Below are positions 17,243-24,683 of a DNA stretch of 38,051 nucleotides, in pieces. The notes beneath the pieces are model-generated. The model had not been told where the DNA came from and ran no database searches. It saw only the letters and a program-made list of their open reading frames with translations. Numbering within the stretch: the first letter of the stretch is position 1; each line of letters opens with the position of its first letter. Position numbers and translations under genes: made by a program. Source of the stretch: Anaerolineae bacterium (lineage in GTDB: Bacteria > Chloroflexota > Anaerolineae > JAADDB01); assembly GCA_015490995.1 (NCBI GenBank), contig WFWT01000055.1, forward strand, positions 1 through 38,051, read 5' to 3'.

Positions 17243-18268
17243 TTAATTCTCAGGCGCAGGCTGCGCCTCATCAATGGGCACGCGGAAAAGGCCGTCCTTA
17301 ATCTCCTGTTCCCGTTGTTTGACCAGGGCCAGGATATCCTCGGGAATGTACTTGTCCATGCCGTGGAAGGGAGCCAGGCGAGCTCCGCCCTTGGCCATCA
17401 TGCTGAAGTCCTTCAAATCCTGGGCCGTGTAGGCTCCTGCTTCCAACTGCTTGATAACGTATTGGACGGTGGGACGCATATCCCATACCGGACCGGTGAG
17501 CACGTTTTCAGGGCCTAGTTCGTACTGGTCGCTCATGTTACCGAAAGCCCAAGCGCCACGCTCCACCGCCGCTTCAATCACACCGAACCGTTCGGCAAAG
17601 AGGACATCCGCACCCGCGTCGAGCTGCGCCAGGGCCGCTTCTTTGGCCGCCGGGGGATCAAACCAGCTGTTGATGAAGGCTACCAGCACCTTGGCCTCCG
17701 GATTGGTCTCCTTGACCCCGTAAATAAACGCGTTGACGATGCGGTTCACCTCGGGGACGGGATAACCGCCCACTACGCCGATCACGTTGCTCTTGGTCAT
17801 GCCACCGGCGATCAACCCACTCAAATACGCGGGTTCGTGGATCCAGTTGTCAAAAACGGAAAGGTTTGGATCGGCCGGACCCAGGCCAGAACCGAACACA
17901 AAGGCGATCTCCGGGTAATCCCGGGCCACCCGACGCACCGCTTCCTCGTTGCCAAACGCGTCACCGAAGATGGCTGTGGGCTTCTTGGTTTCCGCCACTT
18001 CCCGGAGGATGCGTTCCATGTCCCCCGCGTAGCCGATGTCGTCAGTCCACTCGTAGCGAATCTGACCGTTATCCGCAGCTTCCTGCAGGGCTTCGTGGAT
18101 GACCCCGTCCCACGGCTCCTCAATGGGGGTGGCGAACGCGGCGAAGAAGAGAGGCGGTTCCTCCGCCTGAGGGGCCGGTGTGGGCTGAGCTTGCGGAGCA
18201 CACTGCACGGCGACCCCGATCACCAGAAGGAGCACAATCACCAGGTACACGCGCCGGACTTGCATCAT
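17243..18268 (-). CDS. BMP-family (PnrA/BmpA-like) substrate-binding protein
   Basis: About 341 residues. The frame extends to 18292, but an AAGGAGG site lies just before a double ATG at 18268/18265; the second gives the better spacing. A hydrophobic signal (YLVIVLLLVIGVAVQC) ends in the only N-terminal Cys, followed by a Pro/Gln/Thr linker. The residue before the Cys is Gln, which is unusual for a lipobox, so lipidation is likely but not certain. The BMP domain shows IFGDAFGNEEAVRRVARDYPEIAFVFGSG, EPAYLSGLIAGGMTKSNVIGVVGG and AGADVLFAERFGVIEAA. Characterised relatives bind purine or pyrimidine nucleosides. The adjoining cytosine deaminase gene suggests a pyrimidine ligand; this is inference. 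Confidence 0.9.
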   Translation of the reverse strand: MMQVRRVYLVIVLLLVIGVAVQCAPQAQPTPAPQAEEPPLFFAAFATPIEEPWDGVIHEALQEAADNGQIRYEWTDDIGYAGDMERILREVAETKKPTAIFGDAFGNEEAVRRVARDYPEIAFVFGSGLGPADPNLSVFDNWIHEPAYLSGLIAGGMTKSNVIGVVGGYPVPEVNRIVNAFIYGVKETNPEAKVLVAFINSWFDPPAAKEAALAQLDAGADVLFAERFGVIEAAVERGAWAFGNMSDQYELGPENVLTGPVWDMRPTVQYVIKQLEAGAYTAQDLKDFSMMAKGGARLAPFHGMDKYIPEDILALVKQREQEIKDGLFRVPIDEAQPAPEN

Positions 18269-18314
18269 TCCCTCCTTAAAATTCGAGTGCACGTTGACAC
18301 GGTTGGGAATCTTT

Positions 18315-18331
18315 CACCTTCCCGGAAGGTG
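18315..18331. repeat. inverted repeat upstream of the binding-protein gene
   Basis: CACCTTC and GAAGGTG arms (7 bp) flank a 3-nt loop, about 50 bp upstream of the binding-protein start and downstream of the deaminase gene. There is no T-run. It could be a small mRNA hairpin or a protein-binding dyad. Confidence 0.4.
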
Positions 18332-18417
18332 GAACCGGAGGAAAGGCCTAAGAACAAACCCGAACAGGCAGCTATGAGTATCTATGTCGGCGTTGACGCA
18401 CCCCAGAAGGCCGGGGA

Positions 18418-18858
18418 TCACACTTCGCCGATGTCCTCGTTCCACAACTCTGGGTGAGCCCGAATGAATTCCTCCATCAGGCGAATACACTCAGCATCGT
18501 TCAGGACCTCCAGGATCACCCCCCGGGAGCGGAGGTAGTCCTCAGGTCCTTTGAAAGTGACATTTTCACCGATGACCACGCGGGGGATTTTGTAAAGCAG
18601 AATGGCACCACTGCACATGTCGCAAGGTGACAGGGTAGTGTACATGGTGGCCCGCCGGTACGCCGCGGGGGATAGACGACCGGCGTTTTCCAGGGCATCC
18701 ATCTCTGCGTGGAGGATGGCGCTGCCTTTCTGGACACGGCGGTTGTGACCACGACCGACGATCTGGCCATCGATGACCAGCACCGCGCCGATTGGGATGC
18801 CCCCTTCCGCGAGACCTTTCTTCGCCTCCTCCACCGCAGCACGCATGAACTCGTCCAT
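18418..18858 (-). CDS. yeast-type cytosine deaminase (CMP/dCMP deaminase superfamily)
   Basis: 146 residues. Zinc-site residues are complete: H50-A51-E52 (HAE) and C79-x-x-C82 (SPCDMC). Much of the sequence matches what I recall of Saccharomyces Fcy1: EGGIPIGAVL, GRGHNRRVQKGSAILHAE, LENAGRL, TTLSPCDMCSGAI, IPRVVIGEN and the C-terminal WNEDIGE. In Fcy1 the C-terminal helix closes over cytosine, and the enzyme converts cytosine to uracil; this is therefore a better fit than guanine or tRNA-adenosine deaminase. It is unrelated to CodA, the usual bacterial cytosine deaminase. The ATG at 18858 has a GGAGGAG site. It lies upstream of a nucleoside-type ABC transporter on the same strand, suggesting a pyrimidine salvage operon. 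Confidence 0.85.
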   Translation of the reverse strand: MDEFMRAAVEEAKKGLAEGGIPIGAVLVIDGQIVGRGHNRRVQKGSAILHAEMDALENAGRLSPAAYRRATMYTTLSPCDMCSGAILLYKIPRVVIGENVTFKGPEDYLRSRGVILEVLNDAECIRLMEEFIRAHPELWNEDIGEV

Positions 18859-19089
18859 GACGCTCTCCTCCTGCGAGGAAAAGGATAACGTGGTGTGCCG
18901 TTCGCTCTCGACAGGCGGTGCCTATACGGGAGGAGAAGGCCGGAGAGGCTATTAGGTAACAGAGCGTTGCCCCGTGGCGCTTTTCCTCCTCAGGGCATTG
19001 CGCCCGGCGAGGAGCTCACCAGACACCCCGACGTGCCGGGTGACAGCACGTGTCCCATTACGGTGACCGACCTTCCGGGAGTAGGTGCC

Positions 19090-19118
19090 ATTATAACATA
19101 GTTGTGCCGAACAGCCAA
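19090..19118 (-). promoter_or_regulatory. promoter of the deaminase-transporter operon
   Basis: On the minus strand, TTGGCT (19118 to 19113) is followed by 17 bp and a perfect TATAAT (19095 to 19090). Transcription would start near 19083, giving a leader of about 225 nt before the deaminase ATG. That leader can form local hairpins (GGGC-GCAAT-GCCC nested in CTCCTC/GAGGAG). I could not match it to a known riboswitch class. Confidence 0.6.
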
Positions 19119-19148
19119 TTGGAGTACTCACCTCCAAAGCCTCCAATT
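19117..19148. promoter_or_regulatory. candidate operator between divergent promoters
   Basis: Three TTGGAG-type half-sites are clustered here: TTGGAG at 19119-19124 and two inverted copies, CTCCAA at 19132-19137 and CTCCAATT at 19141-19148. The first pair forms a 6-7-6 dyad; the outer pair is AATTGGAG/CTCCAATT with a 16-nt spacer. The site touches the -35 of the deaminase promoter and lies just upstream of the -35 of the divergent promoter, so one regulator could control both operons. Confidence 0.5.
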
Positions 19149-19162
19149 TCGAGACCGCGTGT

Positions 19163-19190
19163 TTGCCCTCTGTCGAATCATCCGTATAAT
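19163..19190 (+). promoter_or_regulatory. putative promoter for the reductoisomerase-like operon
   Basis: TTGCCC at 19163-19168 is followed by 16 bp and a perfect TATAAT at 19185-19190. The expected start near 19197 gives a leader of about 290 nt. Confidence 0.5.
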
Positions 19191-19196
19191 CCTGGC

Positions 19197-19484
19197 AACA
19201 CGTGTCGGCAAGACGGACGTATCCGTCGATGGCAACGCTCCTGTACGACATCCCACAACGTGAGGTGGCCTGATTCGGGGATTCTCTTTAAGCACGGCAA
19301 GCAGAGTTTTAGGATGCGGTCGGTCCACTTGATTAAGGGGCAAGGGTAACATCTTGACCCTTCCCCGGGCTTCAGACGCCGGCACAACGAAGTGAGACGG
19401 CTGGTTTTCCCCTCCTTTTTCTCCGAAATGGGAGCGTAAGGTGGTGAGTTAAGACAAACCCCTCGACATTAAGCGAGGTGTGCC
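19197..19484 (+). other. long structured 5' leader of the reductoisomerase-like gene
   Basis: This stretch has no credible gene. It holds a GACGGA-CGTA-TCCGTC hairpin (19212-19227), a GGGG(C)AAGGGT/ACCCTTCCCC hairpin with one bulge (19337-19366), a pyrimidine-rich tract (~19404-19423), and CCTCG-(8 nt)-CGAGG (19461-19478), whose right arm contains the GAGG of the ribosome-binding site. The last hairpin could hide the start site. No T-box or known riboswitch signature was recognised. Confidence 0.45.
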
Positions 19485-20498
19485 ATGACCACGTTACGTT
19501 ACTTCACAACGGCTGATGTGCCCCCAGATGCATTGCGGGGAGAACGGGTAGCGGTTATCGGCTACGGTAACCTGGGCCGTTCTATTGCCCTGAACCTGCG
19601 TGATGCCGGCGTTTCCCTACACATCGGGAACATCGAAGACGCGTATGCCCAGCGGGCTCGCAGCGAAGGCTTTAAGGTGTTGCCCATTCGCCAGGCCGTA
19701 GAGGAAGCAACGGTGATCCTGCTCCTGATTGCGGATGAGGTCATGCCAGAGGTGTTCTCCACGGCTGTGGCACCGGCTCTGGGGAAGGCCGCGGCGCTGG
19801 TGTTTGCGTCCGGTTACACGGTGGCGTATGGACTTATTACACCTCCAGATCATGTGGATGTGCTTTTACTCGCTCCCCGGATGGGCGGCCAGGAACTCCG
19901 GACGCGTTTTGTGCGGGGCGAAGGATTCATCGCCTTCTTAGACGTGGCTCAAGACGTATCCGGCCGGGGCTGGGCCCGGCTGTTAGGGTTAGCCCAGGCG
20001 GTGGGCGCGTTGCGCCCCGTCTCCTTTGCCTTGCCCCTCCGCCAAGAGGCGGACCTCGACCTGTTCGTGGAGCAAACGCTGGGCGCGGTGATCGGGGCCA
20101 CCATCATGAGCCTTTTCGCCATCGGCACAGAGCAAGGGATTCCCCCTGAAGCCTTGGTGCTGGAGATGTACATGTCCGGGGAGATGGAAAGTGTGTTTCG
20201 GGCCTTCCGGGAGGAAGGGTTCACCAGCTCCGCTTATCAGCACGGGAACATCGCCATGTTTGGTGGGTACCTGCGGGTAATGGAGTTGATGCAAATAGGA
20301 TTGCCGGCCCAGTTTCGGCGCATTTGGGAGGACATTCATAGCGGTGAGTTTGCCCGTCGGTATCAGGAAGCGATGGCTGAGGATACGTCCGAGTTGATGG
20401 CCCAGGCACGGGCCTTGGCCGACGGTGACCATCCGCTAGGGCGAACGGAAGCACAGCTGCGATCCTTGTTGCGGGCTTTGCAACGCAACGTGCCATGA
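19485..20498 (+). CDS. ketol-acid reductoisomerase-like protein with altered active site
   Basis: 337 residues, aligning end to end with class I KARI (IlvC): ADVPPDALRGERVAVIGYGNLGRSIALNLRDAG, LLIADEVMPEVF, ITPPDHVDVLLLAPR, DLDLFVEQ, IHSGEFARR and a final HPLG segment. The nucleotide-binding GYGNLG (26-31) is intact. Aligning by eye with IlvC, the invariant His of SHGF is S109, the Lys of APKGPGH is R132, the first Glu of ECLHE is Y229 and the catalytic Ser of ISNTAEYG is G254. The metal-site D192 and E196 and one Glu (E233) remain. It is therefore unlikely to make dihydroxy-acids in branched-chain amino acid synthesis, and no other ilv genes are nearby. The stop overlaps the next gene (ATGA). 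Function unknown; probably an NAD(P)-binding enzyme of changed specificity. Confidence 0.82.
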   Translation: MTTLRYFTTADVPPDALRGERVAVIGYGNLGRSIALNLRDAGVSLHIGNIEDAYAQRARSEGFKVLPIRQAVEEATVILLLIADEVMPEVFSTAVAPALGKAAALVFASGYTVAYGLITPPDHVDVLLLAPRMGGQELRTRFVRGEGFIAFLDVAQDVSGRGWARLLGLAQAVGALRPVSFALPLRQEADLDLFVEQTLGAVIGATIMSLFAIGTEQGIPPEALVLEMYMSGEMESVFRAFREEGFTSSAYQHGNIAMFGGYLRVMELMQIGLPAQFRRIWEDIHSGEFARRYQEAMAEDTSELMAQARALADGDHPLGRTEAQLRSLLRALQRNVP

Positions 20499-21433
20499 AA
20501 GTGGTGGTGACCGGCGCAGCCGGGTACATCGGTCGGGTATTTGTAACGTGGCTTGTTCACCGTCCCGAGGTGGAACAAGTGATCGCGGTGGACGTGCGGC
20601 CGGTGACGTTCCCTCACCCGCGCGTCCTTTCGTACCGCATAGATGTACGTGACCCATCCCTGGAGGAAGTTCTGCAGCAGCACCGTGCTCCGGTGCTCGT
20701 ACACCTGGCCTTTATAGTGCAGGGAATTCACAACGTGGGTTACATGTACGATGTCAACGTGCGAGGCTCGGTGAACACCTTTCGGGCAGCAGTACGGGCC
20801 GGTGTGTCCCATATCGTGCACCTGTCCAGTTATACCGTTTACGGCGCCTGGCCCGACAACCCACCGCGCTTGACCGAGGATCATTTCCCCCGTCCGGTCC
20901 CCGGTCACCATTACGCGTGGCACAAGCTGCTGGTGGAAAAGTGGGCCGACGCGTTGGCCGCATCACGGCCCGAACTGACGGTCACCCACCTGCGCGCTGC
21001 GGTGACCGTGGGCCCCCGGTGCAACAACAACCTGGGAAGGGCACTGCGACACGCACCTGCATTGCCGGTGCTGCGCGGCACCCCCTCCTGCCTACAACTC
21101 ATCCACGAGGAAGACCTCGCCGAGGCGTTGTGGTGTGCGTGCCAACATCGAACGCCAGGTGTGTTTAATGTGGGTGGAAAGGGCGCTCTTCCCTGGGAGA
21201 TGATTGTCCGCCGGGCCGGCAAGCGACCTATCCCCTTGCCCGCGCAGGTTTGGCGCGGGCTCCTGGCCATGGCCTGGCAATTGCGTTTGCCCCAGACCAG
21301 CAGTCCGGCAGAGCTGACTCTCCTGTCTTATCCCCTCGTGGTGGACTACTCCCGTGCCCGAGATGTGTGGGGATGGTCCCCGCGTTACACCACAGCGGCG
21401 GCCGTCGACGCGCTGGTAAACTATCAACGTTAA
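20495..21433 (+). CDS. NAD-dependent epimerase/dehydratase family protein (extended SDR)
   Basis: 312 residues. The N-terminal Rossmann motif is VVVTGAAGYIGRVF, the active-site Ser/Thr region is VHLSSYTVYGAW, and the catalytic Tyr/Lys pair is in YAWHK (YxxxK). QLIHEEDLAEALWCAC and GVFNVGG are typical of extended SDRs acting on nucleotide sugars or related substrates. The C-terminal DVWGWSPRYTT is the usual LGW.P.-type ending. The substrate cannot be assigned. The ATG at 20495 overlaps the reductoisomerase-like gene by 4 nt, so the two are very likely made together and may act on the same metabolite. The 73-nt gap to the convergent osmC gene contains a small GC-rich hairpin. Confidence 0.88.
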   Translation: MKVVVTGAAGYIGRVFVTWLVHRPEVEQVIAVDVRPVTFPHPRVLSYRIDVRDPSLEEVLQQHRAPVLVHLAFIVQGIHNVGYMYDVNVRGSVNTFRAAVRAGVSHIVHLSSYTVYGAWPDNPPRLTEDHFPRPVPGHHYAWHKLLVEKWADALAASRPELTVTHLRAAVTVGPRCNNNLGRALRHAPALPVLRGTPSCLQLIHEEDLAEALWCACQHRTPGVFNVGGKGALPWEMIVRRAGKRPIPLPAQVWRGLLAMAWQLRLPQTSSPAELTLLSYPLVVDYSRARDVWGWSPRYTTAAAVDALVNYQR

Positions 21434-21506
21434 GGGGCTCTGCGGCCGGGAAAAGGCCGGATCGCGAGGGTAATGGTGCCCGCCGCGCTCGCGGGGTGTT
21501 GTGAAG

Positions 21507-21941
21507 TTACGGCGCGGCCGATGTGTCGGCCCTGACAATCCGGTATGACCAGGTGATGTCCGCGGTGTGTTTGAGCATCGCGGAGACCGAACAGTATTTC
21601 TCCTCGGAGAGCTCAATGGCCCGTTGGGCTGCTTTCTCGTCCACGTCCCCGTAAATGGTGTACTCCACGTGAATGCGTGTGTACACCTTAGGGTGGGATT
21701 CCGCGCGCTCGCCGCGCACGTGGACCGTCAGGCCCTGAACAGGCTGCCGTTGACGGCGCAGAATAAAGACCACGTCCATCGCCGTACAACCGGCCAAACC
21801 CATCAGGACCAATTCCATCGGGCGAGGACCGGTGTTCTTACCTCCCACGGACGGATCGCCATCCACGACGATAGCGTGACCGGTGCCCGACGTCGCGACA
21901 AACTGCATGCCCTCCACCAGCTGGACCTGTGCCTCTACCAT
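21507..21941 (-). CDS. OsmC family protein
   Basis: 144 residues. The two redox cysteines of the OsmC/Ohr superfamily are present, in LMGLAGCTAMDV and in SEEKYCSVSAML. The preceding NTGPRPMELVLMGLAGC and the final SVSAMLKHTADITWSYRI fit the YhfA/OsmC-like subgroup. Characterised members reduce organic hydroperoxides, but the YhfA-like branch is less studied, so peroxidase activity is inferred. The ATG at 21941 has a GGAGG site at a 9-nt spacing. It is a single-gene unit on the minus strand, convergent with the epimerase and divergent from treT. Confidence 0.9.
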   Translation of the reverse strand: MVEAQVQLVEGMQFVATSGTGHAIVVDGDPSVGGKNTGPRPMELVLMGLAGCTAMDVVFILRRQRQPVQGLTVHVRGERAESHPKVYTRIHVEYTIYGDVDEKAAQRAIELSEEKYCSVSAMLKHTADITWSYRIVRADTSAAP

Positions 21942-22028
21942 TTGGATGTACCTCCTCGCGAGCTATGGATTACGAGGACCACGCCGGGCGTGCAATAGGC
22001 CGATGTTACCACGTTGAACACGCGAAGC

Positions 22029-22057
22029 TTGGCAGGCCGGGAAACTCCGCCTATACT
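22029..22057 (+). promoter_or_regulatory. promoter of treT
   Basis: TTGGCA (22029-22034; 5/6 to consensus) is followed by exactly 17 bp and TATACT (22052-22057; 5/6). Transcription would start near 22064, giving a leader of about 120 nt. Confidence 0.65.
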
Positions 22058-22070
22058 CCCGATGGATAGA

Positions 22071-22138
22071 AGCCCTCCTCCACGGGTAAACCCGGGCCCT
22101 GGGCCCCCAACACCGGTAGGACAGTATACCTGAGGGCT
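22071..22138 (+). other. structured treT leader
   Basis: AGCCCTC (22071-22077) pairs with GAGGGCT (22132-22138) and encloses a CGGG-TAAA-CCCG hairpin (22083-22094). There is no T-run. This may be a regulatory or stabilising mRNA structure; no known class was recognised. Confidence 0.4.
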
Positions 22139-22186
22139 GGCAGTTGCTCAAACAGCCCCACTATTCTTTGCCAGTGGGAGGTCCCC

Positions 22187-23434
22187 ATGCTGGAGCGAGT
22201 ACCGGTACAACAAAAGTCTCTCAGCGCGTACGCAGCGGTGGTTGGCGAAGCCACCATAGCCACCCTTCAAGAGCTGGCCACACCCCTGCAGGGGGCACGG
22301 GTGGTTCACATCAACGCCACGGCATACGGTGGTGGCGTGGCCGAGATCCTTTACACTCTGGTTCCCCTCATGCGCGACCTGGGTTTAGAAGTGGAATGGC
22401 AGGTGATCGAGGGGGCGCCGGAGTTCTTTAACGTAACCAAGGCCATGCACAACGGCCTCCAGGGCATGGACATTCCCTTCACCGATGAGATGAAGGCCAT
22501 CTGGGAGCAATACAATCGGCTGAACGCGAGCCGCTTTGAAGGGGACTATGATTTCGTCATCGTGCACGATCCCCAGCCCGCCGGCCTGTTGAAGTACACG
22601 GAGGGACGCGGGGGGCGTTATTGGCTTTGGCGCTGTCACATTGACACCTCCCACCCGAATCCCGCGTTTTGGGAATTTCTCGCTCCCTTTCTCGGCGCGT
22701 ACGATGCCGGTATCTTTACCCTATCCTCGTACGTGGGGCCGGGTGTGACCTTCCGGCACCTGGCCATCATTCCTCCCAGTATCGACCCCCTTTCCCCCAA
22801 AAACGAACCGTTGCCCACGGATGTTGTTGAGAAGGTAGTGAAACGTTTTGACATCGACCCGGACCGTCCGCTGCTGGTGCAGGTCAGCCGTTTCGACCCC
22901 TGGAAGGACCCTTTGGGGGTCATTGACTGTTACCGCCTGGTCAAGGAAGCTATCCCTGAGGTACAACTGGCCCTGGTCGGCGCGATGGCATCCGATGATC
23001 CTGAAGGGTGGTTCTATTACGACCGCACGCTGCGCCACGCGGGGGAGGACGAGGATATCCATGTGCTTCACAACTTTCACGGTGTGGGACCCCGAGAAGT
23101 TAACGCGTTTCAGCGTGCGGCCGACGTGGTGATTCAAAAGTCCACCCGCGAAGGGTTTGGTCTGGTAGTCAGTGAAGCCATGTGGAAGGGCAAGCCGGTG
23201 GTTGGCGGCCGAGCAGGGGGCATTCCCCTCCAGATACGTGACGGCGAGACGGGATTTCTGGTGGACAACGTGGACCAATGTGCTGAGCGGGTACTCTACC
23301 TGTTGCAGCACCCAGACGTGGCGGCCCGAATGGGAGCGGCCGCGCGGGAGCGAGTACGCGAACGGTTTCTCATCACCCGACACCTGGCGGACTACCTGCG
23401 CCTCTTGCAAGAGCTACAACACGCCAACACGTAA
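22187..23434 (+). CDS. treT: trehalose synthase, glycosyltransferring (TreT, GT4 family)
   Basis: 415 residues. The N-terminal VVHINATAYGGGVAEILYTLVPLMRDLGLEVEWQVIEG is the TreT signature, and DYDFVIVHDPQPAGLL, WRCHIDTSHPN and FTLSSYVGPGV follow as in Pyrococcus/Thermococcus TreT. The C-terminal GT-B half has QVSRFDPWKDPLGVIDCYR and the nucleotide-sugar EX7E-type region STREGFGLVVSEAMWKGKPVVGGRAGGIPLQI. TreT reversibly joins an NDP-glucose and glucose to trehalose; it is found mainly in archaea and thermophilic bacteria. Trehalose is an osmolyte and thermoprotectant. The ATG at 22187 has a GGGAGG site, and a good promoter lies at 22029-22057. It stands alone. Confidence 0.92.
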   Translation: MLERVPVQQKSLSAYAAVVGEATIATLQELATPLQGARVVHINATAYGGGVAEILYTLVPLMRDLGLEVEWQVIEGAPEFFNVTKAMHNGLQGMDIPFTDEMKAIWEQYNRLNASRFEGDYDFVIVHDPQPAGLLKYTEGRGGRYWLWRCHIDTSHPNPAFWEFLAPFLGAYDAGIFTLSSYVGPGVTFRHLAIIPPSIDPLSPKNEPLPTDVVEKVVKRFDIDPDRPLLVQVSRFDPWKDPLGVIDCYRLVKEAIPEVQLALVGAMASDDPEGWFYYDRTLRHAGEDEDIHVLHNFHGVGPREVNAFQRAADVVIQKSTREGFGLVVSEAMWKGKPVVGGRAGGIPLQIRDGETGFLVDNVDQCAERVLYLLQHPDVAARMGAAARERVRERFLITRHLADYLRLLQELQHANT

Positions 23435-23559
23435 CGCGCGCTCACCCCTGCCCCGCCTTCACCTTGCCTCACACCCACCGCTCCTGAACACCCCCGCAAC
23501 CAACACAGGTATACTCAAGGGTGATGTGGCAGTAACATCCTCAGGTGGAGGAGGGGCAG

Positions 23560-24654
23560 ATGTTGTCCTTTACACCATCTCCAGAGCAACAAATGCTCAT
23601 TGACACCCTGCGTCGCTTTGCCCAGGAAGAACTCAGGGAACGGGCGCGGGAGGCGGATGAGCACCAGCAGGCACCTCCCGAGGTCGTACAACGGGGTTGG
23701 GAGCTCGGGCTGATCCCCGCCACCATTCCTGAAGCCTACGGGGGGTTTGGCGAGCGCTATTCCATTCTTACCGGCGTGCTGGCGCTGGAGGAGCTGGCCT
23801 GGGGCGACCTCGCGTTGGCTTTGCACATTCTTGCCCCCGCCCTGGCCGCCACGCCCATCGTGTTGGCCGGCACGGAGGAACAGAAGCGCACCTATTTACC
23901 CCCTTTCTGCAGCGAGACCTTTTACCCGGCAACGGCAGCTTTTGTGGAACCTGTCTTCCAGTTCGACCCGCACGCGATGCAGACCACCGCGGTCCGTGAC
24001 GGGGATGTATACATTCTTAACGGAGTGAAAGCTTACGTTCCCCTGGCCGACCGGGCGGAGGTGATGTTGGTGTACGCGCGGGAGGGAGAAGGGGTGCAGG
24101 CTTTTATTGTCCCGCGCCAGACCAAAGGGCTAAAGGTAGAACGCCGTGAACGCTTGATGGGACTGCGCGCGTTGCCCATGTTTCGGGTGACACTAGAGGA
24201 CGTGACCGTACCGGTAACGCAACGTCTGGGCGGAGAGAAGGGCATCGATTTTGACCGGTTGTTGAATTACATGCGCGTGGCCACCGCGGCGGCCGCGGTG
24301 GGTGTAGCACGCGCCGCCTATGAATATGCCCGAGAGTATGCCAAACAGCGGGTTCAATTTGGCGAGCCCATCGCACACCGGCAGGCCATCGCGTTCATGT
24401 TGGCGGAGATGGCCATTGACATTGACGGCCTTCGCCTGATGACCTGGGAGGCGGCGTGGAAACTGGACCGAGGCGAGGACGCCACCCAGGAGGCGTATTT
24501 GGCCCGCCTGACCGCGGATGATGTGGCCATGGAGGTCACCGACCGAGGGGTGCAAATCCTGGGCGGATACGGATACATTCGAGAGTACCCGGTAGAGCTC
24601 TGGATGCGTAACGGTCGCGGCATCGCCACGCTGGAGGGAGTTATTCTGGTTTGA
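23560..24654 (+). CDS. acyl-CoA dehydrogenase, probable non-canonical subunit of a heteromer
   Basis: 364 residues from the ATG at 23560, which is preceded by GGAGGAGGGG (23547-23556); the frame starts at 23545 but that start would include the ribosome-binding site. The acyl-CoA dehydrogenase fold is clear: IPEAYGGFG, RVQFGEPIAHRQ (R264 onward) and QILGGYGYIREYPVELWMRN (Q332 onward). The TEP.AGSD flavin-binding loop is replaced by VEPVFQFD. A Glu remains at the catalytic position (E359 in TLEGV), but the protein stops five residues later, shorter than usual. It thus keeps the motifs that reach across to a partner's FAD and lacks the loop that cradles its own. The next gene shows the opposite pattern. 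Confidence 0.88.
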   Translation: MLSFTPSPEQQMLIDTLRRFAQEELRERAREADEHQQAPPEVVQRGWELGLIPATIPEAYGGFGERYSILTGVLALEELAWGDLALALHILAPALAATPIVLAGTEEQKRTYLPPFCSETFYPATAAFVEPVFQFDPHAMQTTAVRDGDVYILNGVKAYVPLADRAEVMLVYAREGEGVQAFIVPRQTKGLKVERRERLMGLRALPMFRVTLEDVTVPVTQRLGGEKGIDFDRLLNYMRVATAAAAVGVARAAYEYAREYAKQRVQFGEPIAHRQAIAFMLAEMAIDIDGLRLMTWEAAWKLDRGEDATQEAYLARLTADDVAMEVTDRGVQILGGYGYIREYPVELWMRNGRGIATLEGVILV

Positions 24655-24683
24655 CGGAAACATCGACACACAGGAGGGGAGGG

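Noticed and set aside
18952-19387. Minus-strand frames of 69-99 codons in the gap between the deaminase and reductoisomerase-like genes
   Set aside because: Considered as a decayed gene, but they lack domains and ribosome-binding sites and lie across two predicted promoters; regulatory DNA explains the gap better.
18859-19484. Possible known riboswitch, T-box, RNase P RNA, SRP RNA or tmRNA in the long divergent gap
   Set aside because: Hairpins are present, but no conserved core sequence of these RNAs was found by eye on either strand.
19485-20498. Annotation as ilvC
   Set aside because: Overall similarity is clear, but several residues invariant in active reductoisomerases are changed and there are no neighbouring branched-chain amino acid genes.
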